Source: Blastocatellia bacterium
Lineage (GTDB): Bacteria; Acidobacteriota; Blastocatellia; UBA7656
Direction: 5' to 3'
DNA length: 64,000 nt
NCBI GenBank assembly: GCA_035275065.1
Contig: DATENM010000064.1
Span: 62,001-126,000, forward strand
Shown here: positions 36,369 to 45,015 of the stretch, one piece after another
Numbering within the stretch: position 1 is the first letter of the stretch
Layout: each line of letters opens with the position of its first letter
Notes under the pieces: model-generated
Seen by the model: the letters and a program-made list of their open reading frames with translations, nothing else
Database searches by the model: none
What the model was told of the DNA's origin: nothing
Position numbers and translations under genes: made by a program

Positions 36369-37370
36369 TCAGTTCAGATAATCGTTGATCGGCGGCTTGA
36401 GCAGAGCCTGTGATTGCGCCGTGTTCAGGTTTTCGGGCGTGATCATCTCGACGCCCGTGTCAACGACCTTCTCGACCGGCTTGCCTTGCAACTGCTCGAC
36501 CATCGTGCGGACGCCGAGATAGCCCATATGAAACGGGTTTTGCACGACGATGCCGTGCAGTTGCTTGGCATTCATGGCATTGACGAAGGCGTCGCTCGAA
36601 TCGAAGCCGACGAACATGACCTTGCCCGCCTTATTGATGTCCTGAAGCGCCAGCAGCATCCCCGCGGTTGACGACTCGTTCGGCGTGAAGATGCCTTGCA
36701 GCTCGTCGCCAAATCGGTTGAGCAGATTCTCGGAAGCGCGCTTGGCGGTGTCGCGCGTCGCGCCGGCATATTGATCCGACGAGATTAGCGTGATGCCGGG
36801 ATACTTGGCCTTCATCTCTTCGAGAAAGCCGGCCTCGCGCTCTTCGGTGCTAGCCGAGCCTTCTTGATAACGCAGCAGCAGCGCCTTGCCACGGCCGCCC
36901 ATCAATTCGCCCAGCCGGTCGGCCGCCAGCCGCCCGCCCTTGCGGTTATCAGTGGCGACAAAGCTGACGATGTTGTTCGACTGTAACCCCGAATCGATGA
37001 TCACCGTCGGCAAGCCGGCGCGTTGCGCTTCTTCGACAGGCCGCACCAGGGCGCGGCTATCGAGCGGCGCCAGCACCAGCCCGTTGACGCCCTGCGAGAT
37101 GAAGCCTTCGACCACTTGAATCTGCTGCTCGCGGTCGTCCTCGCGCAGCGGTCCCTTCCAGATCACTTCGACTTCGGTGCCCTGCCCCGATAGCTCGCGC
37201 GCCGCTTTGATGGCGCCGGCGTGAATGCTCTTCCAGAACTCATGGGTCGTGCCTTTGGGGATGACGGCGATGGTCAGCTTCTTACCGGCTCTGTGTGACT
37301 TGAAATGGCCGCAGCCCGCGCCAGCCAGCACCAACAGGGCGATCCATACCACGGCGATCTTTTTCAGCAT
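36369..37370 (-). CDS. Sugar ABC transporter substrate-binding protein (Peripla_BP_4, ribose-binding type)
   Basis: 333 aa from the ATG at 37370 with AAGGA upstream. The N-terminus has a hydrophobic segment ending LVLAGAGCGHF, a probable lipobox placing the protein on a membrane. The mature part has the two-lobe type I fold: IAVIPKGTTHEFWKSIHAGA at the N-terminus, VNGLVLAPLDSRALVRPVEE, DNRKGGRLAADRL, FTPNESSTAGMLLAL and FVGFDSSDAFVNAM. It delivers a monosaccharide to the permease encoded downstream. It is 76 bp after the SDR gene, with palindrome copy 5 in that gap. Confidence 0.93.
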   Translation of the reverse strand: MLKKIAVVWIALLVLAGAGCGHFKSHRAGKKLTIAVIPKGTTHEFWKSIHAGAIKAARELSGQGTEVEVIWKGPLREDDREQQIQVVEGFISQGVNGLVLAPLDSRALVRPVEEAQRAGLPTVIIDSGLQSNNIVSFVATDNRKGGRLAADRLGELMGGRGKALLLRYQEGSASTEEREAGFLEEMKAKYPGITLISSDQYAGATRDTAKRASENLLNRFGDELQGIFTPNESSTAGMLLALQDINKAGKVMFVGFDSSDAFVNAMNAKQLHGIVVQNPFHMGYLGVRTMVEQLQGKPVEKVVDTGVEMITPENLNTAQSQALLKPPINDYLN

Positions 37371-37403
37371 AGCTTTCCTTACCACAGCGGATTGCAATCG
37401 GGA

Positions 37404-37430
37404 GTAGCGCAATCTGTTAGATTGCGCTAC
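37404..37430. repeat. Single-unit REP palindrome, family A copy 5
   Basis: A 27-bp perfect palindrome (12-bp arms starting GTAGCGCAATCT, loop GTT). Only one arm of the usual pair is present. It is preceded by AGCGGATTGCAATCGGGA, which matches the leader seen beside copy 3. Confidence 0.9.
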
Positions 37431-37446
37431 ATGGAAATCCCGAAGC

Positions 37447-38241
37447 TCATTTCAGGCAGATGCCGCCGTCCACGGGAATGACGACGCCATTGACGTAAGC
37501 GCCGGCGCGCGACGCCAGATAGATGGCCGCGCCGGCCATGTCGGCCGGCTCGCCGATGCGACCGAGCGGGCAGGCCGCCTCGAATTCCTTGCGATGCTGT
37601 TCGAGCAGCCACCTGGTCATCTGGCTTGGGAATGGGCCGGGAGCGATGGCGTTGACGCTGATGCCGCGCTCGCCCAGCTTGACCGCCAGCACCCGCGTCA
37701 GGTGATGCACCGCCGCCTTGCTCGGACCATAGGCGTAGTTTTCGACGAACGGCACTTTGATGCCGTCAATCGAGCCGATGTTGATGACGCGCGCAGGGTC
37801 GCCGGGCCGCGCCGCCCGTTCGAGCAGCGGCAGCAGATGCTGTGTGAGAAAGAAGACGCCTTTGACGTTGGTGTCCATCACCTTGTCCCAGCCCTCTTCG
37901 GGATACTCGTCAAGCGCCGCGCCCCATGCCGCGCCGGCGTTGTTAACCAGAATGTGCAGCGATGATTCGCGCGCCGCCAGCTCGTCGGCCAGATGCTTGC
38001 AGCCTTCGGTGGTTGAAAGATCGGCGGGCAATGAACTGCATTCGCCGATTTCGGAAAGCTGCGCCGCCACCGCGTCACACACTTCTTTCTTGCGCGACGA
38101 GATATAAACTTTGGCGCCGGCTTCCACGTAGCCACGGGCGATCATCAAGCCGATGCCGCGCGAGCCGCCGGTGACCAGCGCAACTTTGCCTTTGATAGAA
38201 AACAGCTCCCCAACGCTGAATGCCTGTGTGTCTTGACTCAT
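37447..38241 (-). CDS. Short-chain dehydrogenase/reductase, gluconate 5-dehydrogenase-like
   Basis: 264 aa cytoplasmic NAD(P)-dependent oxidoreductase. Visible features: the Rossmann motif TGGSRGIG (residues ~21-28), NNAGAAWG, the catalytic serine in INIGSIDG, YxxxK (YGPSK) and the C-terminal PVDGGICL typical of classical SDRs. Similar proteins oxidise or reduce sugar acids such as gluconate. A role with the sugar imported by the next three genes is plausible but inferred. GGGAG 8 bases upstream supports the ATG. It is the first gene of the minus-strand operon; a short dyad (TACTC GAATT GAGTA, 38274-38288) lies in the divergent promoter region. Confidence 0.9.
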   Translation of the reverse strand: MSQDTQAFSVGELFSIKGKVALVTGGSRGIGLMIARGYVEAGAKVYISSRKKEVCDAVAAQLSEIGECSSLPADLSTTEGCKHLADELAARESSLHILVNNAGAAWGAALDEYPEEGWDKVMDTNVKGVFFLTQHLLPLLERAARPGDPARVINIGSIDGIKVPFVENYAYGPSKAAVHHLTRVLAVKLGERGISVNAIAPGPFPSQMTRWLLEQHRKEFEAACPLGRIGEPADMAGAAIYLASRAGAYVNGVVIPVDGGICLK

Positions 38242-38354
38242 CGGTTATCTCCCAGGTCGAAGTGCAATGAGGGTACTCGAATTGAGTAGCACAGCGCAAC
38301 TTGGAGGCAAGCCCCTCGCGAGAATTTATGCGCTATGGATTGCGCCGGCAAAAT

Positions 38355-38390
38355 CCTTTATGCTTTAACAAACCCGAAAGCATGTAAAGG
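38355..38390 (+). promoter_or_regulatory. Hairpin enclosing the ribosome site of the (2Fe-2S) gene
   Basis: CCTTTATGCTTT (38355-38366) pairs with AAAGCATGTAAAGG (38377-38390): 12 base pairs with a two-base bulge. The right arm contains AAAGG, the only Shine-Dalgarno candidate, 7 bases before the ATG at 38398. Confidence 0.5.
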
Positions 38391-38397
38391 ATGAGCC

Positions 38398-38877
38398 ATG
38401 TCCAAAATCACAGAGCTAAACGTCAATGGGTCGAGGCTCAAGGTCAACGCGGATTCTGACCGGAGTCTGTTGAGCGTCCTGCGTGACGACCTCGACCTGA
38501 CCGGCAGCAAGTACGGCTGCGGCGAAGGACAATGCGGCGCTTGCACGGTGCTGATCGGCGGCGTGCCGACGCGCTCTTGTATCACCCAGGTGGGCGCGGC
38601 GGCGGGCAAGCCGATCACCACCATTGAGGGCCTGGAAAGCAACGGGCGGCTGCACCCGCTGCAACAGGCGTTTCTCGACCTTGACGCCTTGCAGTGCGGC
38701 TATTGCACGTCGGGCATGATCATGTCGGGCGTCGCCTTGCTCGGTAAGAACCAGAGCCCGGGCGAAGAAGAGATTGCCCGCTTTATGGAAGGCAACGTCT
38801 GCCGGTGCGGCACCTACCCGCGCATCGTCGCCGCCATCACCAGGGCCGCGCGGCAGATGAAGGGAGGCGCGAGATGA
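38398..38877 (+). CDS. (2Fe-2S)-binding subunit of a molybdenum hydroxylase
   Basis: 159 aa. Electron-transfer subunit of the xanthine dehydrogenase/aldehyde oxidoreductase class, with two clusters: plant-type ferredoxin Cys set in GCGEGQCGACTVL plus a later Cys (RSCITQ), and the [2Fe-2S]-binding helical domain with CGYCTSG and CRCGTYPRI. Its stop overlaps the start of the large subunit gene (ATGA), showing coupled translation. There is no FAD subunit gene, so this is the IorA-like two-subunit form. Translation may be limited by the hairpin over its ribosome site. Confidence 0.95.
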   Translation: MSKITELNVNGSRLKVNADSDRSLLSVLRDDLDLTGSKYGCGEGQCGACTVLIGGVPTRSCITQVGAAAGKPITTIEGLESNGRLHPLQQAFLDLDALQCGYCTSGMIMSGVALLGKNQSPGEEEIARFMEGNVCRCGTYPRIVAAITRAARQMKGGAR

Positions 38878-41063
38878 GCAACGAGCTTAAATCACCCGAT
38901 GTCATCGAAATCTCAATCGAGCCGGAACGCTTCGAATTATTCGCCGCGCCGACTTACCGCTTCAACGTCGCCCGCCGCGAATTCTTCAAGCTGTTCGGCG
39001 GCGGCGTGGCCATCGTCTTCACGCTGAAAGGCGCTCTGGGTCAAGAGGGCGGCGCGCGCCAGGCGGGCGAATCGGGCCGCCGCGGCCCCAACGCCTCGCA
39101 GCCCAAAGCAATCGGCGGCTGGCTGCACATCGGCGAAGACGGCGCGGTGACGGTCTTCACCGGCAAGGTCGAAGTCGGCCAGGACATCCGCACGTCGCTT
39201 GCGCAGGCGGTCGCCGAAGAGCTGCGCGTGCCGATGGCTTCGATTAAGTTGGTGATGGGCGATACAGACCTCACGCCTTATGACATGGGCACGTTCGGCA
39301 GCCGCACGACGCCGACGATGGCCCCGCAGCTCCGCGCGGCGGCGGCGGCGGCACGCGAGCTGTTGCTTGACCTCGCCGCCGAGCAGATGAAAGCCGACCG
39401 TAGCGCGCTCGTCGCTGACGGTGGCAACATCTCGAACCTCAAAACAAAACAGTCGTTGAGCTATGGCCAGTTGGCGCACGGTCAGAAGCTCATGAAGCAA
39501 ATCTCGGACGACGTGCCGACGACGCCCGCAGACAAGTGGAAGGTCGCCGGCCAATCCGCGCACAAAGTTGATGGCCGCGACTTCGTGACCGGCAAGCACA
39601 AATACACTTCCGACATGAAACGACCGGGCATGCTGTACGGCAAAATCGTGCGCCCCTCGGCTTTCAATGCCACGCTGGTTTCTGCCGATAGCAAAGCCGC
39701 CGAGGCGCTGGCTGGCGTTACCGTCGTGAAGGACGGCAACTTCATCGGCGTCGCCGCAACGGATGCGGCGATGGCCGCGCAGGCGGTTAAGCTAATCAAA
39801 GCCGAATGGAAATCTGCCGATCAACCGTCGAGCCGCGAGTTGTTCGATTACCTGAAAGCTCACAAGACCGAGGCGCAAGGCAATGAAGGCAACTCTGCCA
39901 CTGTGCGCGGCTCGATAGCCGACGGATTGGCAGCGGCAGATAAGCGGCTGCAACAGACGTACACGGTGGCCTACATCGCGCACGCGCCGCTAGAGCCGCG
40001 CGCCGCCGTCGCTGAGTGGCAGGACGGCAAGCTCACCGTGTGGACAGGAACGCAGCGGCCCTTCGGCGTGCGTACGGAGCTGGCCGAAGCCTTCCGCATT
40101 CCCGAAGAGCGCGTGCGCGTCATCGTCCCCGACACCGGATCAGGCTATGGCGGCAAGCACACGGGCGATGCGGCGCTTGAAGCGGCGCGGCTGGCCAAAG
40201 CCGCCGGCAAGCCTGTGAAGCTGGTATGGTCGCGCGAAGAAGAGTTCACCTGGGCTTACTTCCGCCCCGCGGGCGTCATCGACATCAGCAGCGGCGTGCG
40301 CCATGACGGGACGGTGACCGCCTGGGAGTATCACAACATCAACTCCGGCCCGTCGGGCATTCAGCACAAGTACGACTTTGCGAATCAGAAGATCGCCTTT
40401 CACCCGGCGCAATCGCCCTTGCGCCAGGGGTCTTATCGCGGGCTTGCGGCGACGGCGAATCACTTTGCCCGCGAGACACACATGGATGAGATGGCCGGCA
40501 GCCTGAAGATCGACCCGCTCGAATTCCGCCTGAAGAACATCAAAGACGAGCGCCAGCGCGCCGTCTTGCAGGCCGCCGCCACTGCCTTCGGCTGGGGCAA
40601 GGCAAAAGGCTCGCCCGATCACGGCGTCGGCCTCAGTTGCGGGTTCGAGAAAGGCGGCTACGTCGCCACCTGCGCCGAAGTCGCCGTGGATCGGCAGACA
40701 CACAAGGTGAAGCTGGTGCGCGTCGTCGAAGCCTTTGAGTGCGGCGCAATCGTCAACCCCGATCATCTGAAGAACCAGATCGAAGGCGCGATTGTGATGG
40801 CCATCGGCGGCGCGCTGTTCGAGGCCATCGAATTCGAGCAGGGTAAGATTACCAATCCGCGCTTCTCGCGTTACCGCGTGCCGCGCTTCAGCGACCTGCC
40901 GAAGATTGACGTGGTGCTGGTTGACCGCAAAGACCTGCCCTCGGCGGGCGCGGGCGAGACGCCGATTGTCGGCCTGGCGCCGGCGGTCGGCAACGCGATC
41001 TTCGATGCCACCGGCCAGCGCCTGCGCTCACTGCCATTGGCGCTTAACGGGCAATCAGGATGA
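38874..41063 (+). CDS. Molybdopterin-dependent hydroxylase large subunit (IorB-like)
   Basis: 729 aa from the ATG at 38874, overlapping the previous stop. Catalytic subunit carrying the molybdopterin cytosine dinucleotide cofactor. The N-terminal ~65 residues contain a twin-arginine-like stretch (VARREFFKLFGGGVAI), suggesting Tat export of the folded dimer with its partner. Cofactor-binding regions include TGKVEVGQDIRT, GSGYGGKHTGDAALEA and GSYRGLAATANHF. The catalytic glutamate lies in the C-terminal GAGETPIVGLAPAV. Typical substrates are aldehydes or N-heterocycles; isoquinoline oxidation is only the family name. The electron acceptor is not encoded next to it. Confidence 0.93.
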   Translation: MSNELKSPDVIEISIEPERFELFAAPTYRFNVARREFFKLFGGGVAIVFTLKGALGQEGGARQAGESGRRGPNASQPKAIGGWLHIGEDGAVTVFTGKVEVGQDIRTSLAQAVAEELRVPMASIKLVMGDTDLTPYDMGTFGSRTTPTMAPQLRAAAAAARELLLDLAAEQMKADRSALVADGGNISNLKTKQSLSYGQLAHGQKLMKQISDDVPTTPADKWKVAGQSAHKVDGRDFVTGKHKYTSDMKRPGMLYGKIVRPSAFNATLVSADSKAAEALAGVTVVKDGNFIGVAATDAAMAAQAVKLIKAEWKSADQPSSRELFDYLKAHKTEAQGNEGNSATVRGSIADGLAAADKRLQQTYTVAYIAHAPLEPRAAVAEWQDGKLTVWTGTQRPFGVRTELAEAFRIPEERVRVIVPDTGSGYGGKHTGDAALEAARLAKAAGKPVKLVWSREEEFTWAYFRPAGVIDISSGVRHDGTVTAWEYHNINSGPSGIQHKYDFANQKIAFHPAQSPLRQGSYRGLAATANHFARETHMDEMAGSLKIDPLEFRLKNIKDERQRAVLQAAATAFGWGKAKGSPDHGVGLSCGFEKGGYVATCAEVAVDRQTHKVKLVRVVEAFECGAIVNPDHLKNQIEGAIVMAIGGALFEAIEFEQGKITNPRFSRYRVPRFSDLPKIDVVLVDRKDLPSAGAGETPIVGLAPAVGNAIFDATGQRLRSLPLALNGQSG

Positions 41064-41165
41064 CGCGGGGTTGATGAGCCGCTTCCGTCGTTTCGGGGAG
41101 CCTGGGAATATCCGGCGCGGCGTCGGGGATTATACAACCGTCAACTCTAATCAGGAGGTCGGTCA

Positions 41166-41579
41166 ATGACTCTGACGAAAGCGCAACGCATCATTAGCTG
41201 GGTGTTACAGATCGCCGTGGCGGTCATTCTGTTTCAAACCCTGTTCTTCAAATTCACAGGCGCGGAAGAATCGAAATACATCTTCACGACCGTCGGCGCC
41301 GAGCCGTGGGGCCGCATCGCTTCGGGCGTCCTTGAGCTGATCGCCGTCATTCTGCTGCTCATTCCTTCGACGGTCACGCTCGGGGCGCTGCTGGCGCTGG
41401 CCGCCGCTAGCGGCGCGATCATGAGCCACCTGACCAAGCTCGGCATTGTCGTGCGCGGCGACGGCGGATTGTTGTTCGCGCTGGCGGTAACGGTCTTCAT
41501 CAGCAGCGTGATTATTCTGCTGCTGCGCCGCGCCGAGATTCCGGTGGTCGGCAAAATGTGGTTCAGCCGCCGGGCATAA
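41166..41579 (+). CDS. DoxX family membrane protein
   Basis: 137 aa with four predicted membrane helices (IISWVLQIAVAVILFQTLFF, GVLELIAVILLLIPS, ALLALAAASGAIMSHLTKLG, ALAVTVFISSVIILLLRR). DoxX proteins are small membrane subunits, some associated with quinone-linked oxidoreductases. Its position 102 bp after the molybdenum hydroxylase suggests, but does not prove, a link to passing electrons to the membrane. A strong AGGAGG 7 bases upstream fixes the start. Confidence 0.85.
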   Translation: MTLTKAQRIISWVLQIAVAVILFQTLFFKFTGAEESKYIFTTVGAEPWGRIASGVLELIAVILLLIPSTVTLGALLALAAASGAIMSHLTKLGIVVRGDGGLLFALAVTVFISSVIILLLRRAEIPVVGKMWFSRRA

Positions 41580-41601
41580 GGTCGCGAAGGAAGACGAAAA
41601 A

Positions 41602-41629
41602 CTTTGTGCCCGCTTTGTGTCTTTGTGGC
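41602..41629. repeat. Short low-complexity repeat, CTTTGTG units
   Basis: Three CTTTGTG units in 28 bases between two converging genes (DoxX and the metallopeptidase). It looks like half of a dispersed inverted repeat of the CACAAAGACACAAAG type; the other arm is not recognisable. Confidence 0.5.
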
Positions 41630-41649
41630 AATCCTCTTGTCGAAGCCGT

Positions 41650-42420
41650 TCAACGCTTCTCGATTCCCCCTTGCGCCGCGAGTATCTCCCTGAGATCGCG
41701 CGGGACGTGCTTGAGCCAGTAAGCCAGCAGCTCGGGCCGCGTTTGCGTCGCCGACAGGATCGCGTCGATCTCTTCGGGTGAGAAGTAATCGCGCTGTTTC
41801 TCGCCGAGGCTTCGGGCAGGGATGTGGCGATAGAGCCACTGGCGATAGGCTTTGAGGCCCGCGCCATAGCCGCGCTTGATGGCCTGTAAATCCGCCCACC
41901 TTTCAAAGCTCGCGGTGAAGCCTTTGCCGGCGAGCCGCACGAGCCCGAGCAGCTCAAGCCGATTTCGCCGACTGTAGTACAGGACGTGCGCCAGCTCGTG
42001 CGCGATGATGGCGCGCACCGCGGCATCGGGCGCTTCGCGAGTGAAAACGTCGGGATTGGCGAAGATCAGGTAGCGCATCTTTCTGCCGGTCAAAAACTGC
42101 GGCAAGGCGAAGCGGGCGCGAAAGTAATCTGATTCGCTTTTGAAGTGCCGCACTTGAACGTCTGTGCCGCGCAGCTCAGGGTAAGCCGCGGCCCGAATTT
42201 CATTGACCAGCCGCTCGGTGCGCTGTTTTGCCGTTTGCGCATCAACCTGTTGAGCCGCTAAATCCGCAGGCGACCCGTTAGAGGCGGCGCGGGAATGGGC
42301 CGCAAGACCGTGAGCGGCAGATGTTTCAGTCAAACAGGCTAGTATGCATAACGAGGCGACGACGAGAAGGCCGAGCCACCTCGCAGACAGGGCTACAGGC
42401 GGTTGCATCGGTTCAGGCAT
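41650..42420 (-). CDS. Exported gluzincin-like zinc metallopeptidase (HEXXH)
   Basis: 256 aa. The N-terminal hydrophobic segment ends in ILAC (C29), so it is either a signal peptide or a weak lipobox. The active-site helix is IIAHELAHVLYYS (H141, E142, H145), followed by FERWADLQAI (E173, with AD three residues on), matching the ExxAD third-ligand helix of gluzincins. No membrane helices follow. I cannot place it in a named peptidase family. It is the last gene of the GNAT-PlsC-DedA/ATP-grasp operon, only 4 bp after it, so it probably acts in the envelope with that system. Confidence 0.75.
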   Translation of the reverse strand: MPEPMQPPVALSARWLGLLVVASLCILACLTETSAAHGLAAHSRAASNGSPADLAAQQVDAQTAKQRTERLVNEIRAAAYPELRGTDVQVRHFKSESDYFRARFALPQFLTGRKMRYLIFANPDVFTREAPDAAVRAIIAHELAHVLYYSRRNRLELLGLVRLAGKGFTASFERWADLQAIKRGYGAGLKAYRQWLYRHIPARSLGEKQRDYFSPEEIDAILSATQTRPELLAYWLKHVPRDLREILAAQGGIEKR

Positions 42421-42424
42421 TCGC

Positions 42425-44233
42425 TCAAGTCAGATGGTGCCGGGCGCTCTCTTTATATTCGGCGAGCAATCCGATCAGCGCGCGCAACGTAGTCGGCTGA
42501 ACGCCGCGCCGGCGATTTTCGCCGCCGATCTCGAACGCCAGCCGCCACTGCTCGAACAGCACACGGTATGCGGCAAAGAGACTGTTGCGCGGGTCGTAGA
42601 TGTGAGTCGCTTCCGAGGTCACGCCGTTCAGCTCGATGACTTTGAAGCCATGCCCCTGCATAAACTGCTCCACAGATGGCGCGCGCACGTCGAAGCGCCC
42701 AAAGTAAAATCCCTCGAAGCCACGACTGATCTCGTCCACGGCGCGCTCTAGCTCGGCGGTCTTCGCCCAGCCGCCGTCCAGAAAAATCGCGCCCCGGCAG
42801 TGCGTCCCCAGCTCGACCAGTTGCACAGCTTCGCCGGCAGCGGGCCTATCGGCCAGACGCTCGCGCTGTTTATCGAGATAGAATCGCGCCATGCAGACGG
42901 CGCGCGGGTCTTGCAGGATGAGGCGTTCGAGCGTGCAGAGGCCATCGCCGGTGACCACCGGGAAGCGTTTTTCAGTGATCGAGAAGATGCGCCCTTTCGC
43001 TTCATTCGGGTAGCGATAATAGAAAACGCCGAACTCCACGCCCGGCACGTACTCTTGAATGATCGTCGCCACCGTTGAGCCCTTGAGATAGGCCGCAAGC
43101 TCCGCTTCTGTCCTGACCACCGCCACGCCTGAACCGCGCTGGCCGGCGTCGGGCTTCAGCACGACGGGAAAGCTCAACCCTTGCCCGGCCATGAAAGACC
43201 GGCCCCGCGCGATGCGCTCTTCGGCATCAAGCGTCGCCTCGATCAATGTGGCGCAAGCCACAAAGTCCGCCGAGGCGGAAAGCTGCCTGAGAATGTCAAT
43301 CTTCGACTCGCCGACGAAGCCGCCGGCAATGATCCCCGGATTGGCGGCGGTAAAGAGCGTCAGGCTGCGGTGCTTCAACGCCAGAAAGGCGACGTAGACG
43401 ATCACCGGAACATAGAAAACCCAGGCGGGCCAGAACTCCCAGCGCCGCAGGCGGTGCCACCGGCCAAGCAACAAGCGCCGCCCCTTGTAGCTCGACAAAC
43501 TGACGACGAGCTTGGCGGCGATGAAAACGATCAACGCCGCTGCCAGCACTCTAATAAAGGCCCCCTGCCCCTGCACTAGCGCAGACCGGATCACTTCGCC
43601 GCCCAGCACCTTTGACAGGCCGACCAGCAACGGTGCCCAGACCACGCCGGCGAGCGAAAAATACAAGGCGAACCACCAGAAGCTGGTGTCGAGCAGGCCG
43701 GCGGCAAAATAAGTCGGCAGCCGCGCGCCCGGCACGAAGCGGCTGGCGAAGATCACCATCAGCCCGCGACTCGAAAACCAGGCAGAGCTGCGCTCGACCT
43801 CCTCGGCGCGAATGAACCATTTCAGCGGCGCGCGCTGCAACACGGGCCGGCCCAGCCAGCGGCCAGCGACAAACAGCAGGAGGTCGCCGACGAAGATGCC
43901 GAAAAAGCAGGCAAAGGCGCCGGCCAGAAAATCGATCCGCCCCTGCGCCACCAGAAGACCCGCGCCGATGCACGTCAGGTCTTCGCTGATCAGCGTCGAA
44001 GCCGCCAGTAGAAGGATTAAGACCGCGCTCGACATTCCCTGCTGATTGATCGTCGGCCCAAAAGGCAAGCTCGCCTGCACATCGCGCGCGACATCAGCGG
44101 CAGCCATCGCAGCCGTGCTGTACAGCAAGAAGAGAGCGTACGCGCACGCCAGAAGCGCGAGCCGCGCCAGCAACTTAATTCGCTGCCTTCGCGCGCTGAT
44201 GTGGCCTTTGATTATGGGATGGCGGCGGTACAT
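42425..44233 (-). CDS. DedA (VTT) membrane domain fused to an ATP-grasp ligase domain
   Basis: 602 aa from the ATG at 44233 (GGAG upstream, 22-bp overlap with the acyltransferase gene); the ORF upstream of this is shadow sequence. Residues about 60-250 form a DedA/SNARE-associated domain (ISEDLTCIGAGLLVAQG, FASRFVPGARLPTYFAAG), a family of polyprenyl-phosphate and phospholipid translocases. Residues about 263-300 hold another hydrophobic helix (WPAWVFYVPVIVYVAFL). Residues 300-600 form an ATP-grasp domain: FPVVLKPDAGQRGSGV (K360), IIQEYVPGVEFGVFY, GRFDVRA (D515) and VIELNG (E534, N536) for Mg-ATP. ATP-grasp enzymes join a carboxylate to an amine or thiol through an acyl phosphate. The fusion suggests ligation on a membrane-bound substrate. 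Confidence 0.85.
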   Translation of the reverse strand: MYRRHPIIKGHISARRQRIKLLARLALLACAYALFLLYSTAAMAAADVARDVQASLPFGPTINQQGMSSAVLILLLAASTLISEDLTCIGAGLLVAQGRIDFLAGAFACFFGIFVGDLLLFVAGRWLGRPVLQRAPLKWFIRAEEVERSSAWFSSRGLMVIFASRFVPGARLPTYFAAGLLDTSFWWFALYFSLAGVVWAPLLVGLSKVLGGEVIRSALVQGQGAFIRVLAAALIVFIAAKLVVSLSSYKGRRLLLGRWHRLRRWEFWPAWVFYVPVIVYVAFLALKHRSLTLFTAANPGIIAGGFVGESKIDILRQLSASADFVACATLIEATLDAEERIARGRSFMAGQGLSFPVVLKPDAGQRGSGVAVVRTEAELAAYLKGSTVATIIQEYVPGVEFGVFYYRYPNEAKGRIFSITEKRFPVVTGDGLCTLERLILQDPRAVCMARFYLDKQRERLADRPAAGEAVQLVELGTHCRGAIFLDGGWAKTAELERAVDEISRGFEGFYFGRFDVRAPSVEQFMQGHGFKVIELNGVTSEATHIYDPRNSLFAAYRVLFEQWRLAFEIGGENRRRGVQPTTLRALIGLLAEYKESARHHLT

Positions 44234-45003
44234 TCTTGCTCTCCGTTGACGACCGGAATGAACTCCCGCTGGACGGCGGCGTGCAGTTGGCGGGCCAGGG
44301 CCTTGCGGTCGGTGGCGCGGATCGGCTCTCGACCAAAGCGGAGCGTCGCGTGGACTTCGCGCAGTTGCAAGAGTCCCCAGAGGTGGCCGGGAAAAGTCCG
44401 CTTCCCCCACCAGCACACCGACAGGTGCGCCGGCACGTCGCCCGCCGGCACGCGGTAACTGAGCGCCGCATAAGAGACCCCGAAACTGGCCCTGGAAGCC
44501 AATTCCAGCAAGCCGGGCTTAAAAGGCAGGATGGTCGCGCCTGCCGTACTGGTGCCTTCGGGAAAGATCACGACGCCGCTGCCTTCGGCCAGCGCCCTCT
44601 CAACCTGACCGCCGACGCGGACAATGTCGCGGCGCTTGCTTCTATCGATGAAGATCGTCCCGACGCCGCGACACAGCCAGCCGACCATCGGCACCGCGGC
44701 AAGGTCATGGCGGGCGACGAAGCGGCAATCCGCCTGCGAAGCGATGACAAAGATGTCTGTGTAGCTCAGGTGATTGGCGACCAGAAAGAATGGCGGGCGC
44801 GGCGGCACGCCATCGGTCTTAATCTTTACGTTGAGCAGCCATGCCGCGGCCTTCGACCACCGACGAAAAATCAAGCCGCGCCACCTGAGCCGCAACCTGC
44901 GGAAGGCGAACAATAGCGCCATGCCGACCATCAGAGCAGCGAATAGCCCACCGGTCACCAAGCCCAAGCTCAAGCCTCGTATTGCCGCGCGCAGACGACT
45001 CAT
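44212..45003 (-). CDS. Lysophospholipid-type acyltransferase (PlsC/OlsA family)
   Basis: 263 aa with an N-terminal membrane helix. The acyltransferase motifs are HX4D in ANHLSYTDIF and the EGT motif in VIFPEGTSTAG. It transfers a fatty acyl chain from acyl-ACP or acyl-CoA to a hydroxyl of a lysolipid. Next to an OlsB-like N-acyltransferase it fits OlsA, which esterifies the 3-hydroxyl of an N-acyl amino acid, better than a general PlsC, but this is inference from position. The ATG at 45003 with GGGAG upstream is chosen over a TTG one codon earlier. The gap to the GNAT gene is 12 bp. Confidence 0.9.
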   Translation of the reverse strand: MSRLRAAIRGLSLGLVTGGLFAALMVGMALLFAFRRLRLRWRGLIFRRWSKAAAWLLNVKIKTDGVPPRPPFFLVANHLSYTDIFVIASQADCRFVARHDLAAVPMVGWLCRGVGTIFIDRSKRRDIVRVGGQVERALAEGSGVVIFPEGTSTAGATILPFKPGLLELASRASFGVSYAALSYRVPAGDVPAHLSVCWWGKRTFPGHLWGLLQLREVHATLRFGREPIRATDRKALARQLHAAVQREFIPVVNGEQECTAAIP

Positions 45004-45015
45004 CAATCTCCCGCT

